Assembly (NCBI RefSeq): GCF_016097555.1
Contig: NC_054713.1
Coordinates: 16,464,680-16,528,679, forward strand
Direction of reading: 5' to 3'
Source: Gigantopelta aegis
Taxonomy: Eukaryota > Mollusca > Gastropoda > Neomphalida > Peltospiridae
DNA: 64,000 nt
Under the pieces are notes generated by a model. The model worked only from the letters and a program-made list of their open reading frames with translations. It searched no databases and was not told the origin of the DNA. A program made the position numbers and the translations under genes. Each line of letters opens with the position of its first letter. The first letter of the stretch is position 1. Of this stretch, positions 31,218 through 45,387 are shown in pieces.

Positions 31218-32460
31218 TTTTGCCAATGTAACGATGATATTTATAACAGTGTTTTCTTCATGGTACACTAAGAGAAAATTTGGTGGGGCCATGGTAATGT
31301 TAGTACCTGTTACTTCCCTTATCCATTTGAATAGCGACTTAATTATACATTGTTTATATGAACATTCAAAAAATAAATGAAAATATGTTTCTATATACTT
31401 ATTACAAAAGCTGCAATTTGGACTGGTTATCCATTTAATTTTAAATAGGAAATTATTTGTTGGAAGAATTCTTTGAATTATTCGATATTGAAACCATATT
31501 AATTTAGTATCTTTTGTCATATTAAAAACACTGTAGTGTTAAGAGTCCACCAAGCATAGTCTCTTTCAATATTGAGTTCCTTATCTCATCTTGAAATATA
31601 TCTTGGAGCACATAAAGTTGAACATAAATATGTATTATATATATGTTTGGATCCTTTTTTGTTATACAATATTGTATGCATAGACTTTGGCCAAAATAAG
31701 AACTCTGAAGTAAGTGTTTGTTTGGAAAGATTGGGCCATCTGTTTAGTATTGCAGCTTTTAACCCTTCAAAAATCGTAAAAGGAGGACGAAAACCATAAA
31801 AATCAAAAAATGTACCATAGTTAAAAAACATTACGTCCATATCAAACATATCATGTATATTATTAATGCCTAATAAATTCCAACTTTTATAATAAATGCT
31901 TTTATTGTTAATTAAGATTAATGAATTATACCATAATGGTTCAGAGGGTATGTCATCTTCGGATAATTCAACTTTATGTGTATAGTTTGCCAGGATATTA
32001 AACACTTCTTTCCTAAATATATTAGACTATTTTTTTTGCCACATAGTCTATGGTAATCATCCCCAACATTGGTAATTGAAATATGTTTGTTAAGAAGTTG
32101 ACATTGGAGAAGATTAACCCACGACGACTCTGAGCAATTGATTACCGTCCTTATCCAGGTTAATTTAAGAGCGTTAATAAAAAAATATCCAGATTAATCA
32201 TCTTTAAGCCTCCATTTTCAATTTTTTTTATTAATATTTTTCTGGCTATGCGATCAACAGAATTTTTCTAAATATAAGAGTAGAATATTTGGTTAATTTT
32301 GTTTAATGTTTCACAGATAGGTTTGGGAATACTAATAATCAAATGGACCAATTTGGAAAGCGCTAACGTTTGATAGCAACAATTCTTCCTAATAAAGTAA
32401 GATGTCTTTTTGACCATGCTTTCAATAATTTTGAATTTTCTTATACTGGGAACTTGGTAG
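31101..32460 (-). pseudogene. L1-like LINE ORF2 3' half, decayed
   Basis: The minus strand reads, with frame breaks, a connector (IARKILIKKIENGGLKMINL near 32200), RTVINCSESSWVNLLQ near 32130, FYGFRPPFTIFEG near 31770 and LIWFQYRIIQRILPTN near 31480. It ends with a Cys-His motif CSFCNKYIETYFHLFFEC near 31400. The layout is as in LINE B but the sequence clearly differs. A (TA)n array at 31153-31214 marks its 3' end. Confidence 0.8.
31153..31214. repeat. (TA)n microsatellite
   Basis: Pure TA run. Confidence 0.95.
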
Positions 32461-32937
32461 AACGTCGCTAAAAACTAATTATGGACCAAACAATAACAGT
32501 CCGACCAACTTTCCGGAATTTCCCGAAAAATCCAGAATTTTTATCACGTACTCGGAATTCCAGAATTGATGCCAAATATCTTGAATCTTTTTCAAATTCA
32601 CTCGAATTGTTGTTGTTTTAAGCAACTAATTCTTATTACATTCTACATTCTTAGAATTAAATATCTTTATCACTCATTTCAACCTGAGCTCCGTTTTGTC
32701 TAGGTGTTAGCGTATATTAATCAAACTTAATGTACATTTTTAAGTGCTGAAACTAGGGTCTGAAAGCGCTTTTCACTGCAAACAAAAGTCCAAACATGAG
32801 GGACAGTACTGCAGTCTTTCCTTTCGTTTGTTCAGCGTGGCTCGTATCGCTCGTATTGCATGGCTTAGAATCATTGGTAGCTGAAAAAAGAATGATCATA
32901 AAAATTAAATACTTATATCTTTATTATAGTGCAGATG
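32461..32937. other. No gene seen
   Basis: Contains a GCTGAAACTAGGGTCTGAAA phrase shared with the repeat family at 39130-39470. No ORF of note. Confidence 0.5.
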
Positions 32938-33125
32938 AAATATTTTGTTTTGTTTAAAGACATCATAAGAGCACATTGATTTATTTATCATCTGCAATTG
33001 GATGTCAAACATTTGGTAATTTTGACATTTAGTCTTACAGAGGAAACTCGCAACATTTTTCCATTAGTAGAAAGCTATCAGACAGGATAGCACATACCGC
33101 AGCCTTAGATATACCAGTATTGATG
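32938..33125 (-). mobile_element. SINE alpha-tail fragment
   Basis: TTTGTTTAAAGACATCATAA through the core CAGCCTTAGATATACCAGT. No head. Confidence 0.75.
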
Positions 33126-33126
33126 A

Positions 33127-34140
33127 TAAAGATTAAAGCAACTACCCTGAGTTTGCTGTACTGTAGGATGGTTTTGACTAATAACATTTTGTAACGACTA
33201 GTATTACATAATAACCTTTTTTGTTTTGTTTGGAATAATAGAGACTGTACATTCAAGTGTGTTTCTGATCGTTCTAATATTTGTAAGTAGATCAAACTGG
33301 CTTTATTTGCCTCATAATTTGGTACGTATGAACAAACATGTATATTAGGGAATAAAATGATGTTTGGCCTAGTTCTGCAAACACTAGTACGATTGATATG
33401 CAACCAGCAATATTTTATTTAGGTAAATATATTTAACATGTAATTACACTCGTTAAAATATCTGTTTAATATACCACCATTAATATTTTATTGAAGAAAA
33501 TATATTTAATGTGTAATTACAGTTGTTAAAATATATCTGTTTAATATGCCACCACTAATATTTTATATAGGAAAATATATTTAATATGTAATTACAGTTT
33601 AATATGCCACAGCTTATATTTTATATAGGAAAATGTATTTAATATGTAATTGCAGTCGTTAAAATATTTCTGTTTAATATATCACCGCTAATATTGTATT
33701 TAGGAAAATATATTTAATGTGTAATTAACACAGTCATTAAAAAGTGTATGCTTAACACACAACCAGTAATATTATATTTAGGACAACATATTTAATGTGT
33801 AATTAATACAGTTGTTAAAAGGCATATGCTTAGTACACAACCACTAATATTTTATTTACGTAAATATATTTAATGTGTAATTGCACTCGTTAAAATATCT
33901 GTTTAATATACCACCACCAATATTTTATTTAGGAAAATATACTTAATGTGTAATTAATACAGACATTAAAAGGTATATGCACAACCACTAATATTTTATT
34001 TACGTAAACATATTTAATGTGTAATTGCACTCGTTAAAATATCTGTTTAATAATATTATACCACCACTAATATTTTATTTAGGAAAATATATTTAATATT
34101 TAATTACAGTCATTAAAGAGTCTTTCATAGTCGACGTCAT
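33127..34140. mobile_element. MITE copy 3 with expanded internal minisatellite
   Basis: The left third matches the MITE at 150-519. From about 33396 a ~73-82-bp unit (TTAATATACCACCACTAATA, TTTTATTTAGGAAAATATAT, TTAATGTGTAATTACAGT) repeats about eight times. Single-copy 3' sequence (TCATAGTCGACGTCATCTT) follows. In copy 1 the equivalent unit is single. Confidence 0.8.
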
Positions 34141-34286
34141 CTTATCAATCACTGAAAAAAGCACGATAGTTCCTTTATCTTCAAAATATACAAAATAGAA
34201 ATGGGGCAGAAGAACAAACAGACATACAAAGAAGAACGAATTGGACAAGTTACCAAAAAAAAAAAAAAAAAAAAAAAACGAGATTG

Positions 34287-34500
34287 TGTTTATTTGTTTT
34301 GTTTAACGACACCACAAGACGACATTGATTTACTAATCATCAAATATTGGATGTCAAATATTTGGTAATTCTGATGCGTAGTCATCAGAGGAAACCCGCT
34401 GTATTTTTGTTAATGCAGCAAGGGATCTTTTATATGCATCATCCCGCAGACGGCATAGCACATACCACAGCCTTTGTTATACCAGTCGTGGTGTACTGTT
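34287..34500 (-). mobile_element. SINE, alpha tail
   Basis: TTTGTTTTGTTTAACGACAC through ATACCAGTCGTGGTGTAC. The head is lost. Confidence 0.75.
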
Positions 34501-34689
34501 TTGACATGCACTCATGAATCACTGTTAAAACTGTGGTATCAGGTGTTCGCGAAAGGTGAGCACATCTTGCCCCACTGGTTGCACCCGCCATAATTACTGC
34601 AACCACAGCTACCATGTCAGTCACTTCATTTTAAATGCAGAGAATCATCTCTGTCGGTTGAGCGCTCGCTTGAGGTGTTTGGGTCACAT

Positions 34690-35030
34690 TGAACTGATTG
34701 GGTTCTTTCTCGTTCACACCAGTGCACCATAACTGGCCAAAGGCCGTAGTATATGTCTTCCTTTCTGTGGGAAAATGCATATAAAAGACCTTTTGCTATG
34801 GAACAATGTAACGGGTTTCCTCTGATGCCTTCGAATCGAAGGCCGTGGTATGTACTATTCTGTCTGTATGATGATGCATATAAACGATCTCTTGCTACTA
34901 ACGAACATTTTTAGCGGGTTTCCTCTCTAAGTCTATATGTCAAAATTACCAAATGTTTGAAATCCAAGAGCCGATGATTAATTAATCAATGTGTTCTAGT
35001 GGAGTCGTTAAGCAAAACAAACTTTAACTT
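34690..35030 (+). mobile_element. SINE with duplicated core, alpha tail
   Basis: The core (GGCCGTAGTATATG...GCATATAAAAGACC...GGGTTTCCTCT) is followed by a second partial core (GGCCGTGGTATGTAC) and the tail. A tandem core duplication or two merged copies. Confidence 0.7.
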
Positions 35031-35099
35031 TTCATCTAAAACGCATTTTTTTTACAGAATACCTCAAATTAAAGTAATAAAATGGTCGGATGTTCTCAC

Positions 35100-35260
35100 C
35101 TTTGATTTTCGTCAGTAGCTTTACAGTCTTCTGCCAAAACATGCATTTTCTGTAACGTAGACCCTGTCCAGTTGAGATGGTTTTGTTCAGGACAATGTAC
35201 TTCATTTCCTGATTGTCGTACATGGGCCAGGTTGACTGGGTTTGTGCATTATTTGGATCA
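35100..35260 (-). CDS. Carboxylesterase-type gene, downstream coding exon
   Basis: Continues the gene at 37452-38899. A polypyrimidine tract and TTATTCAG acceptor precede TGATCCAAAT. Joined to the upstream exon it restores FAKTG-DPN, the usual carboxylesterase sequence at this place. It then encodes STWPMYDNQEMKYIVLN and a C-terminal Cys-Phe-Trp segment (KCMFW) typical of the end of the alpha/beta-hydrolase domain. The exon appears to end in AAAG before a GTGAGA donor, so at least one more 3' exon (tail or membrane anchor) is expected. I could not identify it. The frame also stays open to a stop at 35032-35034. Confidence 0.8.
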
Positions 35261-35468
35261 CTGAATAAAAGAGGGGTTTTGTCATTATGTTGTAGTTGGG
35301 GTCGTTCTGAAGTATGTATTAATACCTTTACATATAAATGTTTTCTCTGCGATTAATATTTATGTTTTAGTTTCACGAAGTTCAAAGACAACGAATTGCG
35401 GCTTCTGTAGAAATTTGAATATACATACATTATGACATTAATATAATAAAATAAATTAAATTAATGTG

Positions 35469-35478
<10 letters not shown>

Positions 35479-35522
<44 letters not shown>

Positions 35523-35575
35523 ATACATATATAATAAATACACACATACATACATACATACATACATACATACAC
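35479..35575. repeat. (CA)n and (CATA)n microsatellites
   Basis: Pure CA run at 35479-35520 and CATA run at 35541-35575, within the esterase intron. Confidence 0.9.
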
Positions 35576-35578
35576 TCC

Positions 35579-35752
35579 TGTCAATCTACCTGACCATTCG
35601 TTAGATGAAAATTGTGAAATAACTCCAATTGAACAACCCCTGATACATGGTTCAAAAGACGAAACAGACCTCTTGAGACTTCAACAAGAGGCCTTATGGA
35701 TTCGTACATTACAGACAAAACAGCCATTTGAGATCAATATTGAATCTAGTAA
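35579..35752 (+). pseudogene. Possible Penelope-like element tail fragment
   Basis: The open reading (TPIEQPLIHGSKDETD, LLRLQQEALWIRTLQTKQP, EINIE) resembles the segment that follows GIY-YIG endonuclease domains in Penelope-like elements (pattern E..WI..L.T..P...N). No GIY-YIG core is visible upstream. It ends in a C homopolymer (35754-35791). Confidence 0.4.
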
Positions 35753-35753
35753 G

Positions 35754-35792
<39 letters not shown>

Positions 35793-36080
35793 CACCCACC
35801 GCCTAAGCCTGCGTCTAAACCTCTAAACCAGTCCATATTTCAGCGGTTGGTTGGTTTGTTATCCCTTTTCCTAACAATCTTCTAAAAACAAACACATCGT
35901 ATTCGGCTGATAAACAAAACATAAAACTAGCCAAATAAATTTAAAACAAGACTGACCGAAAAGCAGTTATATTTTGTATATCACAACAAAATAATATTGT
36001 TTTAGCTGGGGTTTTTTTTTTTTAATTCCTACATCATACATAAACTGAGTTTTGTTAAACTAAAATTCAACGAAATTAAA

Positions 36081-36312
<232 letters not shown>

Positions 36313-36612
36313 TTCACGTAATTTCAATCTGACGAGTGTGAAAAACAGCGCACGTTACGCTCAACAAACGGCACACGTAAAATAGATAGGTATATTTATT
36401 TCCACTGTTGTCATAGCTCATTTAGCTGATAGGAAGGTTCTTTTATTAAAACAATACAAATTAAAAACATGGCAGTGGCTTCCATGCTGTCGTTAAACTG
36501 GTATTTCTCTTTGTTGAACAAATCGGGAAATACTGGAGAGCGATTTTTGACTCGCCTTAGCATATTGAGGTGTAATACGTAAATACATGTAATAGTCAAC
36601 CTCTACATATAT

Positions 36613-36617
<5 letters not shown>

Positions 36618-36668
<51 letters not shown>
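36618..36668. repeat. (TA)n microsatellite
   Basis: Pure TA run. Confidence 0.95.
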
Positions 36669-36671
<3 letters not shown>

Positions 36672-36779
36672 TACATCAATACACACTAGCCAGTGCCAGG
36701 TTTACCCACTGTGTCATGCACGTAGCACGTAGGCCCCATGTGTATGGTTGAGTTAAAGAGCATCTTGTTTATGGATGTC

Positions 36780-37440
36780 TCAATAACTCAGAACGTATCG
36801 TTGCAAATCCACAAGCTGCTTGTGGTTCGGTGCCATAGGATCGAGTCCCAGCAACGGCATGGGACGATTTGTGAGGCTAGAAAATATTAAATTATCCCCT
36901 GTGCGTTAATATCTTTGTATGTAATAGTCAACCTCGACATACATACCATATATAGACATGCATACCTTAATACATACATACGTGCATACATACATACACA
37001 CATGCATACATGCACATTACATACATGCGTACATACATGCACACACACACATATACATACATACATACATGCATATATACATACATACACACATACATAC
37101 ACACATACATACATGCATACACATTACATACATACATAAATACATACATGCATGCGCACACACACACACACACACACACACATACATACATACATACATA
37201 CCTACATACATACATACATGAGGAAATTTGTGAAGGCAATAAAGGATTTTAATATCCCCTGTGCCAGTGCGTCATTGAATATATGTATGTTTAAGTAAAA
37301 AACCCGACATACATACAATAGAGATATTCAAAATATAAAAATACATACACACATGCATACATCAATACATCAATACATACCTACATACATACACACATAC
37401 ATACATACATACATTAATACGTAAATACATAAATAAAAAC
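36780..37440. repeat. SINE-like units with expanded (ACAT)n tails
   Basis: 36830-36945 has a B-box-like GGATCGAGTCCCAGC, GGCATGGGACGATTTGTGAG and TAATATCTTTGTATGTAATA. It is followed by ~270 bp of ACAT-type repeats. A shorter second unit (AATTTGTGAAGGC...TATCCCCTGTGCCAGTGCG) at 37220-37310 is again followed by ACAT repeats. All lie in the esterase intron. Confidence 0.6.
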
Positions 37441-37451
37441 ACTGTCATTAC

Positions 37452-38899
37452 CCAGTTTTCGCAAAGCTAGTCCAGTAATGCATAATATGTTGACTGATTC
37501 TCTTATCATCGTTTGTAAAAGCCAGACTGTCGTTCAGAGGATGCCCAAACACCAGTTCCAGATCACACGTGTGAGCCACACCCATATGTTCAGGGAAGGG
37601 ACAAAGAGCAGACCTGTGTTCCAGAGAGTACATGAACACCTTGTTGCCTATCGCGGAATAAGACATTGCAAATGATGCTGCTGGACACATGAAAGCAAGG
37701 TCGCTAAGGAGGTCTTCGGTGAGTGCGTAGTAACTCGGGCGAAGCGACGGCACTGTGGACTCTGCATACTCGTTCACAACAGCTGGGTATATGGACTTGT
37801 CTGCATACGGGAAGGCTGCCAGGTATGCAACTCCCGTAAATTGAGTTTTGTTAAACTGACCAGAGAAATTAAATGCTCCTTCATTTTTAGTCACCCCTAT
37901 AATGACGCTCGTGTTTTTCACATCCCCCTTGAGAAGCATCTGTTCTGGATGATATGGTAGAAAATGTCCGTCAACGATCGGCGCCCATGGAATAGGGTTA
38001 AATTTCGACATTGAAGATAGTTGGTTGTCCACAATCGACTGAGGATCAGTCTTTAACATGCATTCCATCATAGGCACCTCTTCAACGGTAGGACATCCTA
38101 ACAGTGTTGCTAGACCTATAGATGTGCCTTTCAAAGAGGATGTGTCTAGTAATGCCCATTTGGCTTCGGCTGTTCCACTCTGTAGGATGGCGAACTGAAA
38201 GAGGTCCCGGGATAGAGGTGAAAGTAGATGATGATTCACCGAAGCTGCTCCAGCACTCTCACCGAACAGAGTGATCCGTTTCGGATCTCCTCCAAATCTG
38301 TGTATGTTGTCGTGAATCCACCTCAGTCCTAACACCTGGTCTAGCATGCCTTGGTTGCCTGGAGCAGAGTCACTTCCAGTGTAGAAGAATCCAAAAGCAC
38401 CCAGACGATAATTGATAGACGCTACTATGACGTTATTAACTACGGCCAGATAGTGTCCCTGACATAGTGGACGATTAATTGAATTCGAGATAAAAGCGCC
38501 TCCGTGTAACCACACAAGGGTAGTCAGACTTTCTGTGCTGTTAGCTGGAGCCCAGATATTAAGGTACAGACAATCTTCGCTGCGAGTCAGACCATCAGAT
38601 CGTAACCAATAAGGGGTGCTTTCGTGCCACTGCAAACAAGAATTTTTAGGAATTCTCGCATCCATAATTTGTTCTCCCCATGCAGGTAAAGTTTCTGGTT
38701 TTTTGAAACGTAAACTACCCACCGGTGGCTTGGCGAAAGGAATTCCATAAAAACTGTTGATTGTCTTATTGAGAATGACCTTCCTGAGACCTATGACCTG
38801 GCCGTGCGTTGTGTTGACAATTGGGTCATCTGCCTGACCTTTCATAACAATGGCCACGACCACAAGACATTGCGAAATAGTTGACGCTATTGTTGACAT
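37452..38899 (-). CDS. Carboxylesterase-type alpha/beta hydrolase, main coding exon
   Basis: 482 codons from ATG at 38897-38899 to the GG before a GTAATG donor. Residues 1-22 look like a signal peptide, so the product is probably secreted or ER-luminal. The family hydrolyses carboxylic esters. Visible elements: oxyanion-hole HGGA (132-135), disulfide pair near Cys88/Cys110 (SEDCLYLNIW), nucleophile GESAG with Ser215, acid Glu340 (GVTKNEG) and base His443 (GVAHTCDLELVFG). The full Ser-Glu-His triad is therefore present and the enzyme should be active. Several N-glycosylation sequons are visible. A TTTATTTTAG acceptor lies just upstream of the ATG, implying a non-coding 5' exon. The next exon is 35100-35260. 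Substrate unknown; juvenile-hormone-, cholinesterase- or gut-esterase-like relatives cannot be told apart here. Confidence 0.92.
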
Positions 38900-39129
38900 A
38901 TTTGCACTAAAATAAAAGAGTAATTATAACAATAGCATTAATCACAATAACAATAACAGTAACAGTAAAAAAAACAAAACAAAAAACAAAAAAAACAAAA
39001 AACAATAATAACAATAACAATGCAATTTAGAATTCCGCATTTCAAAACCTTAAGATATCTGCTGTTTACCAAGCAAGTTGTCTCATTTCATTTCCAAAAC
39101 GTACGCGTTTAAAGTGATAGACACTAGTT
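38900..39129. other. Upstream of esterase exon; AC/AAC-rich, no gene
   Basis: Contains CAATAA- and AAAACAAA-rich simple sequence (38930-39025). No promoter could be assigned because a 5' UTR exon is probably farther upstream. Confidence 0.5.
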
Positions 39130-39475
39130 TTTAAAACCGTTTTTGATCATTTAAATTAGAAATACTTATATTTTATTATTTAGAATATTTATTTTCGTAC
39201 ACGAGAAGTGGTTCAGGTCATCCACGTGTTTTTGTTTTGTTTTTTTAAACCCTGAAAGGCATTTTTCATCATTCTAAAACTTCACATTCGTCAGAGAAAT
39301 ACAGGTTATTGGGGCACGCTCTAGTTATTTTAGACAGTATTTTCCCCATTTAAACATCACAGACTTCAGCTTCTCTCTGTTGTAACCGTATCCAGATACG
39401 TTGCATGTTCATAGATTATTTAAAGTTAGTGTACTTTTTCATGGGTTGAAACTAGGGTTTGCGTCTTAAATCCTG
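39130..39475. repeat. Dispersed repeat family, copy 1
   Basis: Phrases GAGAAATACAGGTTATTGGG, CATTTAAACATCACAGACTT and TTGAAACTAGGGT recur at 61940-62024 plus 62805-62930, and in part near 32750 and (reversed) 54480. No coding capacity. Confidence 0.7.
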
Positions 39476-39627
39476 CATTCCTCGAAACCTTTCCACTAAA
39501 TACATTTCTAAAAATACGATTTCGCTGGCACCTGTAAACATAAGCACCTGATAATACAATTTTATTAGACTATGAATAAAACGTATCTCAGGGGCTTTCT
39601 AGAAATCTTCAAATGATAAACAGTTAA

Positions 39628-39880
39628 AGTTTGTTTAACGATACCACTGGAACACATTGATTTATCGATCATCGGCTATTAGATGACACAATTTAATACA
39701 TGGTAGTTTTGACGTATAGTCTCAGAAAAGAAAACTCGCTACACTTTTCCATTAGTAGTAAGGGATCGTTTTATATGAACCATCTCACAGATAGGAGAAC
39801 ACATACCACGACCTTTGATTTTACCAGTCGTGGTGCACCTCAAGCGAGGACTTTACCACTGGGCTACGTTCCGCCTCATA
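39628..39880 (-). mobile_element. SINE, alpha tail, with tRNA head
   Basis: Tail through core. The minus-strand head retains GGCGGAACGTAGCCCAGTGG but the middle of the head is deleted. Confidence 0.8.
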
Positions 39881-41011
39881 TAAAACAACAACAACAAAAC
39901 AGATAATTATTTATAAAATGAAGAAACATAGTGTTATTTGGGTAATTAAAAATATGTCACCTCTAATCCTGCTCTTTGGGAGTGGCTCCAACCTATAGTC
40001 GCGGTACTAGATAGAGGTTCATGGAATCATCCACAATTCTGCCAAATGCTCATTCGACTCTGCATTGTGCAGAGATACGGCCCTGATCCTGTCGTATGCT
40101 TTTGTTGTTAATATTTTTCACTGTAAGGCGCAGTATGTTTTACCCATCAGATTAACTGCGCAGTCGCTGTCCTTAAAAAGGAATAGCTGTTTTTACTGGG
40201 TCGAGTTTCTGCTCGTGGACTATTAGTCCCCGAGTGCGTTATTAGCCCCGTTGCAAATTAAAGATTGCTGTATATAGATACTAAATTGTTACGTTAGTTT
40301 TCAAATGAGTCTGTGACAGTACATTTTCTTAATTACCAGTTACTGTCCTTCTATTTTCATGATACCCACTTGGATACGACAATGGTCTGTGAAATGGCGT
40401 GCAAATAGGTTCTAAAATCTGCTAATTGACACTTGTTGTTCGTATATTTTATATCAAGTTGAATGCACTTAGAAAATACTCAACGAGCAACGAGGTAATA
40501 CCGTTGATCTTGCACAAGCGAACTGATGTTTGACATCCAATGGGCGATTATTAATAAAGTGGTGTCGTTAAACAAAACATTTTGTTTTTTCAGCAACTGC
40601 GTTTGACACGGTTATTTGGGCTTGTATTTGTTGTGGAATACCCGGTGGTCGAGCGGTTACGATCGCAGACTTGGACAAATAAAAATGATTTTTGTTAAAA
40701 AGATCGCACACTGGTAAATTCATGCGAATCGACGCAGTAGGTTTGTGGATTTAAATGTTTTATACTATTTGAACTTGACATAAATTCAGCTTTCAAATAT
40801 ATACATCCAGTAGCTATTCATGTTAATATGTGTACTGTCCTAACTGGTATGTATTATTCGTGTTCCAGGCGATTCTCTAACATCAGTGGATCAGTCCTGT
40901 CTCTCCAGCCGCGACATGTGCTTGTCTCTTGTGGCTATCCGTGCCACGCACCTGCCATTTCCTATCAGCTTTACCTGTGTAGTCTGACCGCTTCGGAGAG
41001 AAGTATGTTGT
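39881..41011. other. No gene; one SINE tail remnant (40525-40582)
   Basis: TTTGACATCCAATGGGCGAT through GTCGTTAAACAAAACATTTTG is a plus-strand alpha tail. The rest shows no supported ORF or RNA. Confidence 0.5.
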
Positions 41012-42566
<1,555 letters not shown>

Positions 42567-42656
42567 ATGTGTTTGCATTTCCATAGTTTGACATCCAATA
42601 GCCGATGTATTTTTCGTGCTGGGGTGTCGTTAAACATTCATTCATTCATTCATTGT
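42567..42656 (+). mobile_element. SINE tail with (CATT)n end (family IV)
   Basis: TTTGCATTTCCATAGTTTGACATCC, then GTATTTTTCGTGCTGGGGTG, then CATTCATT repeats. The same tail, complete with head, is at 46024-46319. Confidence 0.75.
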
Positions 42657-43573
42657 AACATTCTTAGTCGCTCTTATCCAATAAAGATCGCCGCGGGAGA
42701 CCAGGCGATTGCTAATTTTCATCCTGTACTGCCTATTTACATAAAAAGTGTCAAAATATTGAATTAATCCGCTACTTGCTTCCGGGGCAATTGGGATTTC
42801 TAATGTCAAGTTTGGCCTCTTTATTTGGCCCCTTTTGTGCAGTTTTTTGTTTTTCATTTTTAAAACTCGAAAGTCCAGAAGTGTTCAAGTTAATCAAATA
42901 TTGTTTGCATCGATTTTAAATTTTTTCTCATTTTTGAAAATTTTCAAATTGATTTTGCAAACATAACTTGCACATATTTGAGCAGTTTGTATCTTTAAAT
43001 CTTTGAAGGTGACAGAAATATAATTCATAATCTAATAGACATAATAAAATAGTCTAACCATATATATTCTGCACTCGCGGCTACTCCAGTCCACTGGTCG
43101 AAGACTGTTGAACCCAGAGGCATAGGTGGGGACTGGCATGCATAAATCTCAGCTTAAAATTCACAAACAACTGTGGTCATCGGCCATTCTTGCTGTTGCC
43201 GGAACGCGCCGGAACTGGACGCGGTTAAGGGACGTAATTCTGCCTAATTTTTATCGCTAATTTCTAATAGAGGCTATACACTTTTGTGTGTTAGAGGTCA
43301 ACCATCGACAGCTGGCTCTGTTCTTAAAAGAGCCGTTATTAGGTTTTATGGGTGTGCTATTGTTGTTTGTAAATTAAGTTCGGGCCGATTTCGCTGAACT
43401 TTGGGAGTGGGTTAGATGACAGTGTGTGCGTGTATGTGGGCTGTGTGTGTGGGTGGGTGGAATTATTTCTGCAATCAAATAACAGATATTTCTGAGTAAT
43501 ATTTGACAGTGTGTGTAATGTGTGGGTTGGGGTGGCTGTAATTAAATCACAAATATTTCTGAGTAATAGGTGA

Positions 43574-43574
<1 letters not shown>
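42657..43574. other. No gene seen
   Basis: AT-rich sequence. From 43440 a GTGTGTG-rich motif with GAGTAATA...TGACAGTGTGTG repeats about three times. Confidence 0.4.

Positions 43575-43634
<60 letters not shown>
43575..43634. repeat. (GT)n microsatellite
   Basis: Pure GT run. Confidence 0.95.
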
Positions 43635-43635
<1 letters not shown>

Positions 43636-43724
43636 ATTGCGAGGGGGGGGGGTAATTATTGTAATAACTAAATAACATAGATATCTTTGAGTAATGTACA
43701 GCTATTATACATGTAGCTCGGGAA

Positions 43725-44106
43725 AGAAAGAAATGTTTTATTTAACGACGCACTCAACACATTTTATTTACGGTTATATGGCGTCAGACATATGGTTAAG
43801 GACCACACAGATTTTGAGAGGAAACCCGCTGTCGCCACTACATGGGCTACTCTTCCGATTAGCAGCAAGGGATCTTTTATTTGCGCTTCCCACAGGCAGG
43901 ATAGCACAAACCATGGCCTTTGTTGAACCAGTTATGGATCACTGGTCGGTGCAAGTGGTTTACACCTACCTATTGAACCTTGCGGAGCACTCACTCAGGG
44001 TTTGGAGTCGGTATCTGGATAAAAAATTCCATGCCTCGACTGGGATCCGAACCCAGTACCTACCAGCCTGTAGACCGATGGCCTACCACGACGCCACGGA
44101 GGCCAG
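43725..44106 (-). mobile_element. SINE family II, complete, with 13-bp TSD
   Basis: TSD TGTAGCTCGGGAA at 43712-43724 and 44107-44119. Beta tail at the left, tRNA-like head at the right (minus orientation). Nearly identical to 5698-6076. Confidence 0.92.
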
Positions 44107-44119
44107 TGTAGCTCGGGAA

Positions 44120-44137
44120 TCCGTAATTTCCGCTTGC

Positions 44138-44168
<31 letters not shown>

Positions 44169-45240
44169 CAAGAAGGCTATATGTCACAATAACAATGTAT
44201 AATGCAACCACGACAGAAGCAAGTAAACACTGGGGGCTGACAGACATTGAGGGCGGCAAAGCAACGTCTCGGGGGTGGGGGTGGGTGGGGGTCGTATCTC
44301 TACACAAAGAAGAGTCGATTGGGCATTTGGCAAAATAGTGGATGATTCTATGAATCTAGTGCCTCGTCTATAGGAGGACAGCCTCTGTCGAGGAAATCCT
44401 TTACAAGATATGTATTCCTCTTGCGTCACCACAGAGGACTGCCACTCCCAGACTAGTTTACTAAAGCTCGCGCAGTCCTACATTTAGTCTCTGTGCACTG
44501 CATTATCGATTACTTTAGAGACAATGCAAGCGAAGGTGCATATTGTGGCTGTCTAGCATTTTGTCTTTACCTCTGTATTAAAACTGAAATTTAATCTGTA
44601 TACTTTAATTGTAATTTGTAAAGAAACTTTGTTATTTATACTGGATTCCATTTTTTAAAATGTTATTTGAGTTGGTATGTATTGAAAACTAAATAATATG
44701 TTTTATATGAATTTTATCTTTATTCATGGTGAAGTTACATGCCAATTTATCGTTTCCTTTTGGCGAGCACATGGCTATTATTCAACAAAGATTTTGGCTT
44801 TGCAGTTAATTTTCAATATGATAATTGGACGGCTAGTTTAAATGGAGAAAGGCCAGTAAGATCTTTAATCAACTGGCCCTGATAGCGACCATGTTAATTT
44901 TCAACCCTGGCAGTAGAAATTAAATCTACAGGAAAACATCCTACAACCCCCCCCCCCCCCCCCCCCCTTTGCTAATGTTCCGGTTAAAAACGCATTTGCT
45001 GACGGGTTTCTTCATGTAGCGTGTCTATTAGTCATTATTATGTGATTAAAAACAACAACAAAACACAACAACAACAAAACACACAAAAACAAACCACACA
45101 CATTATCAGGGAGCTCAAAAATTATTGATGTAAATGTATTTAACGTCAAACATAAGATTGCTGGTGTATTTATCTAGAGCTGAAATCTTTGACTACCATT
45201 TGGTAGGCAGCGATTGCGCAGAATTTATATAGATTTGTCC
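44120..45240. other. No gene seen; small microsatellites
   Basis: (ATT)n at 44141-44166, a C homopolymer at 44947-44967, and AAC-rich sequence near 45050. No supported gene. Confidence 0.5.
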
Positions 45241-45387
45241 CTGACGCTAACTTCCCGTCGATGGGCCCATTGGGCTATATCTCGTTCCAGCCAGTGCACC
45301 ACGACTGGTATATCAAAGGTCGTATGTACAACCCTGTATGTGGGATGGTGCATATAAAAGATCCCATGCTGCTAATCGAAAGCAATG

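Noticed and set aside
36887-37252. Long Tyr/His/Thr- and Val/Cys-rich frames in ACAT repeats
   Set aside because: Low-complexity translation of tetranucleotide repeats.
43752-44167. 157-codon open frame and similar frames at 5706, 25686, 45631, 55764 and 58839
   Set aside because: All lie inside SINEs and share the same repeated translation (e.g. FYLTTHSTHFIYGYMASDIW), which is SINE sequence.
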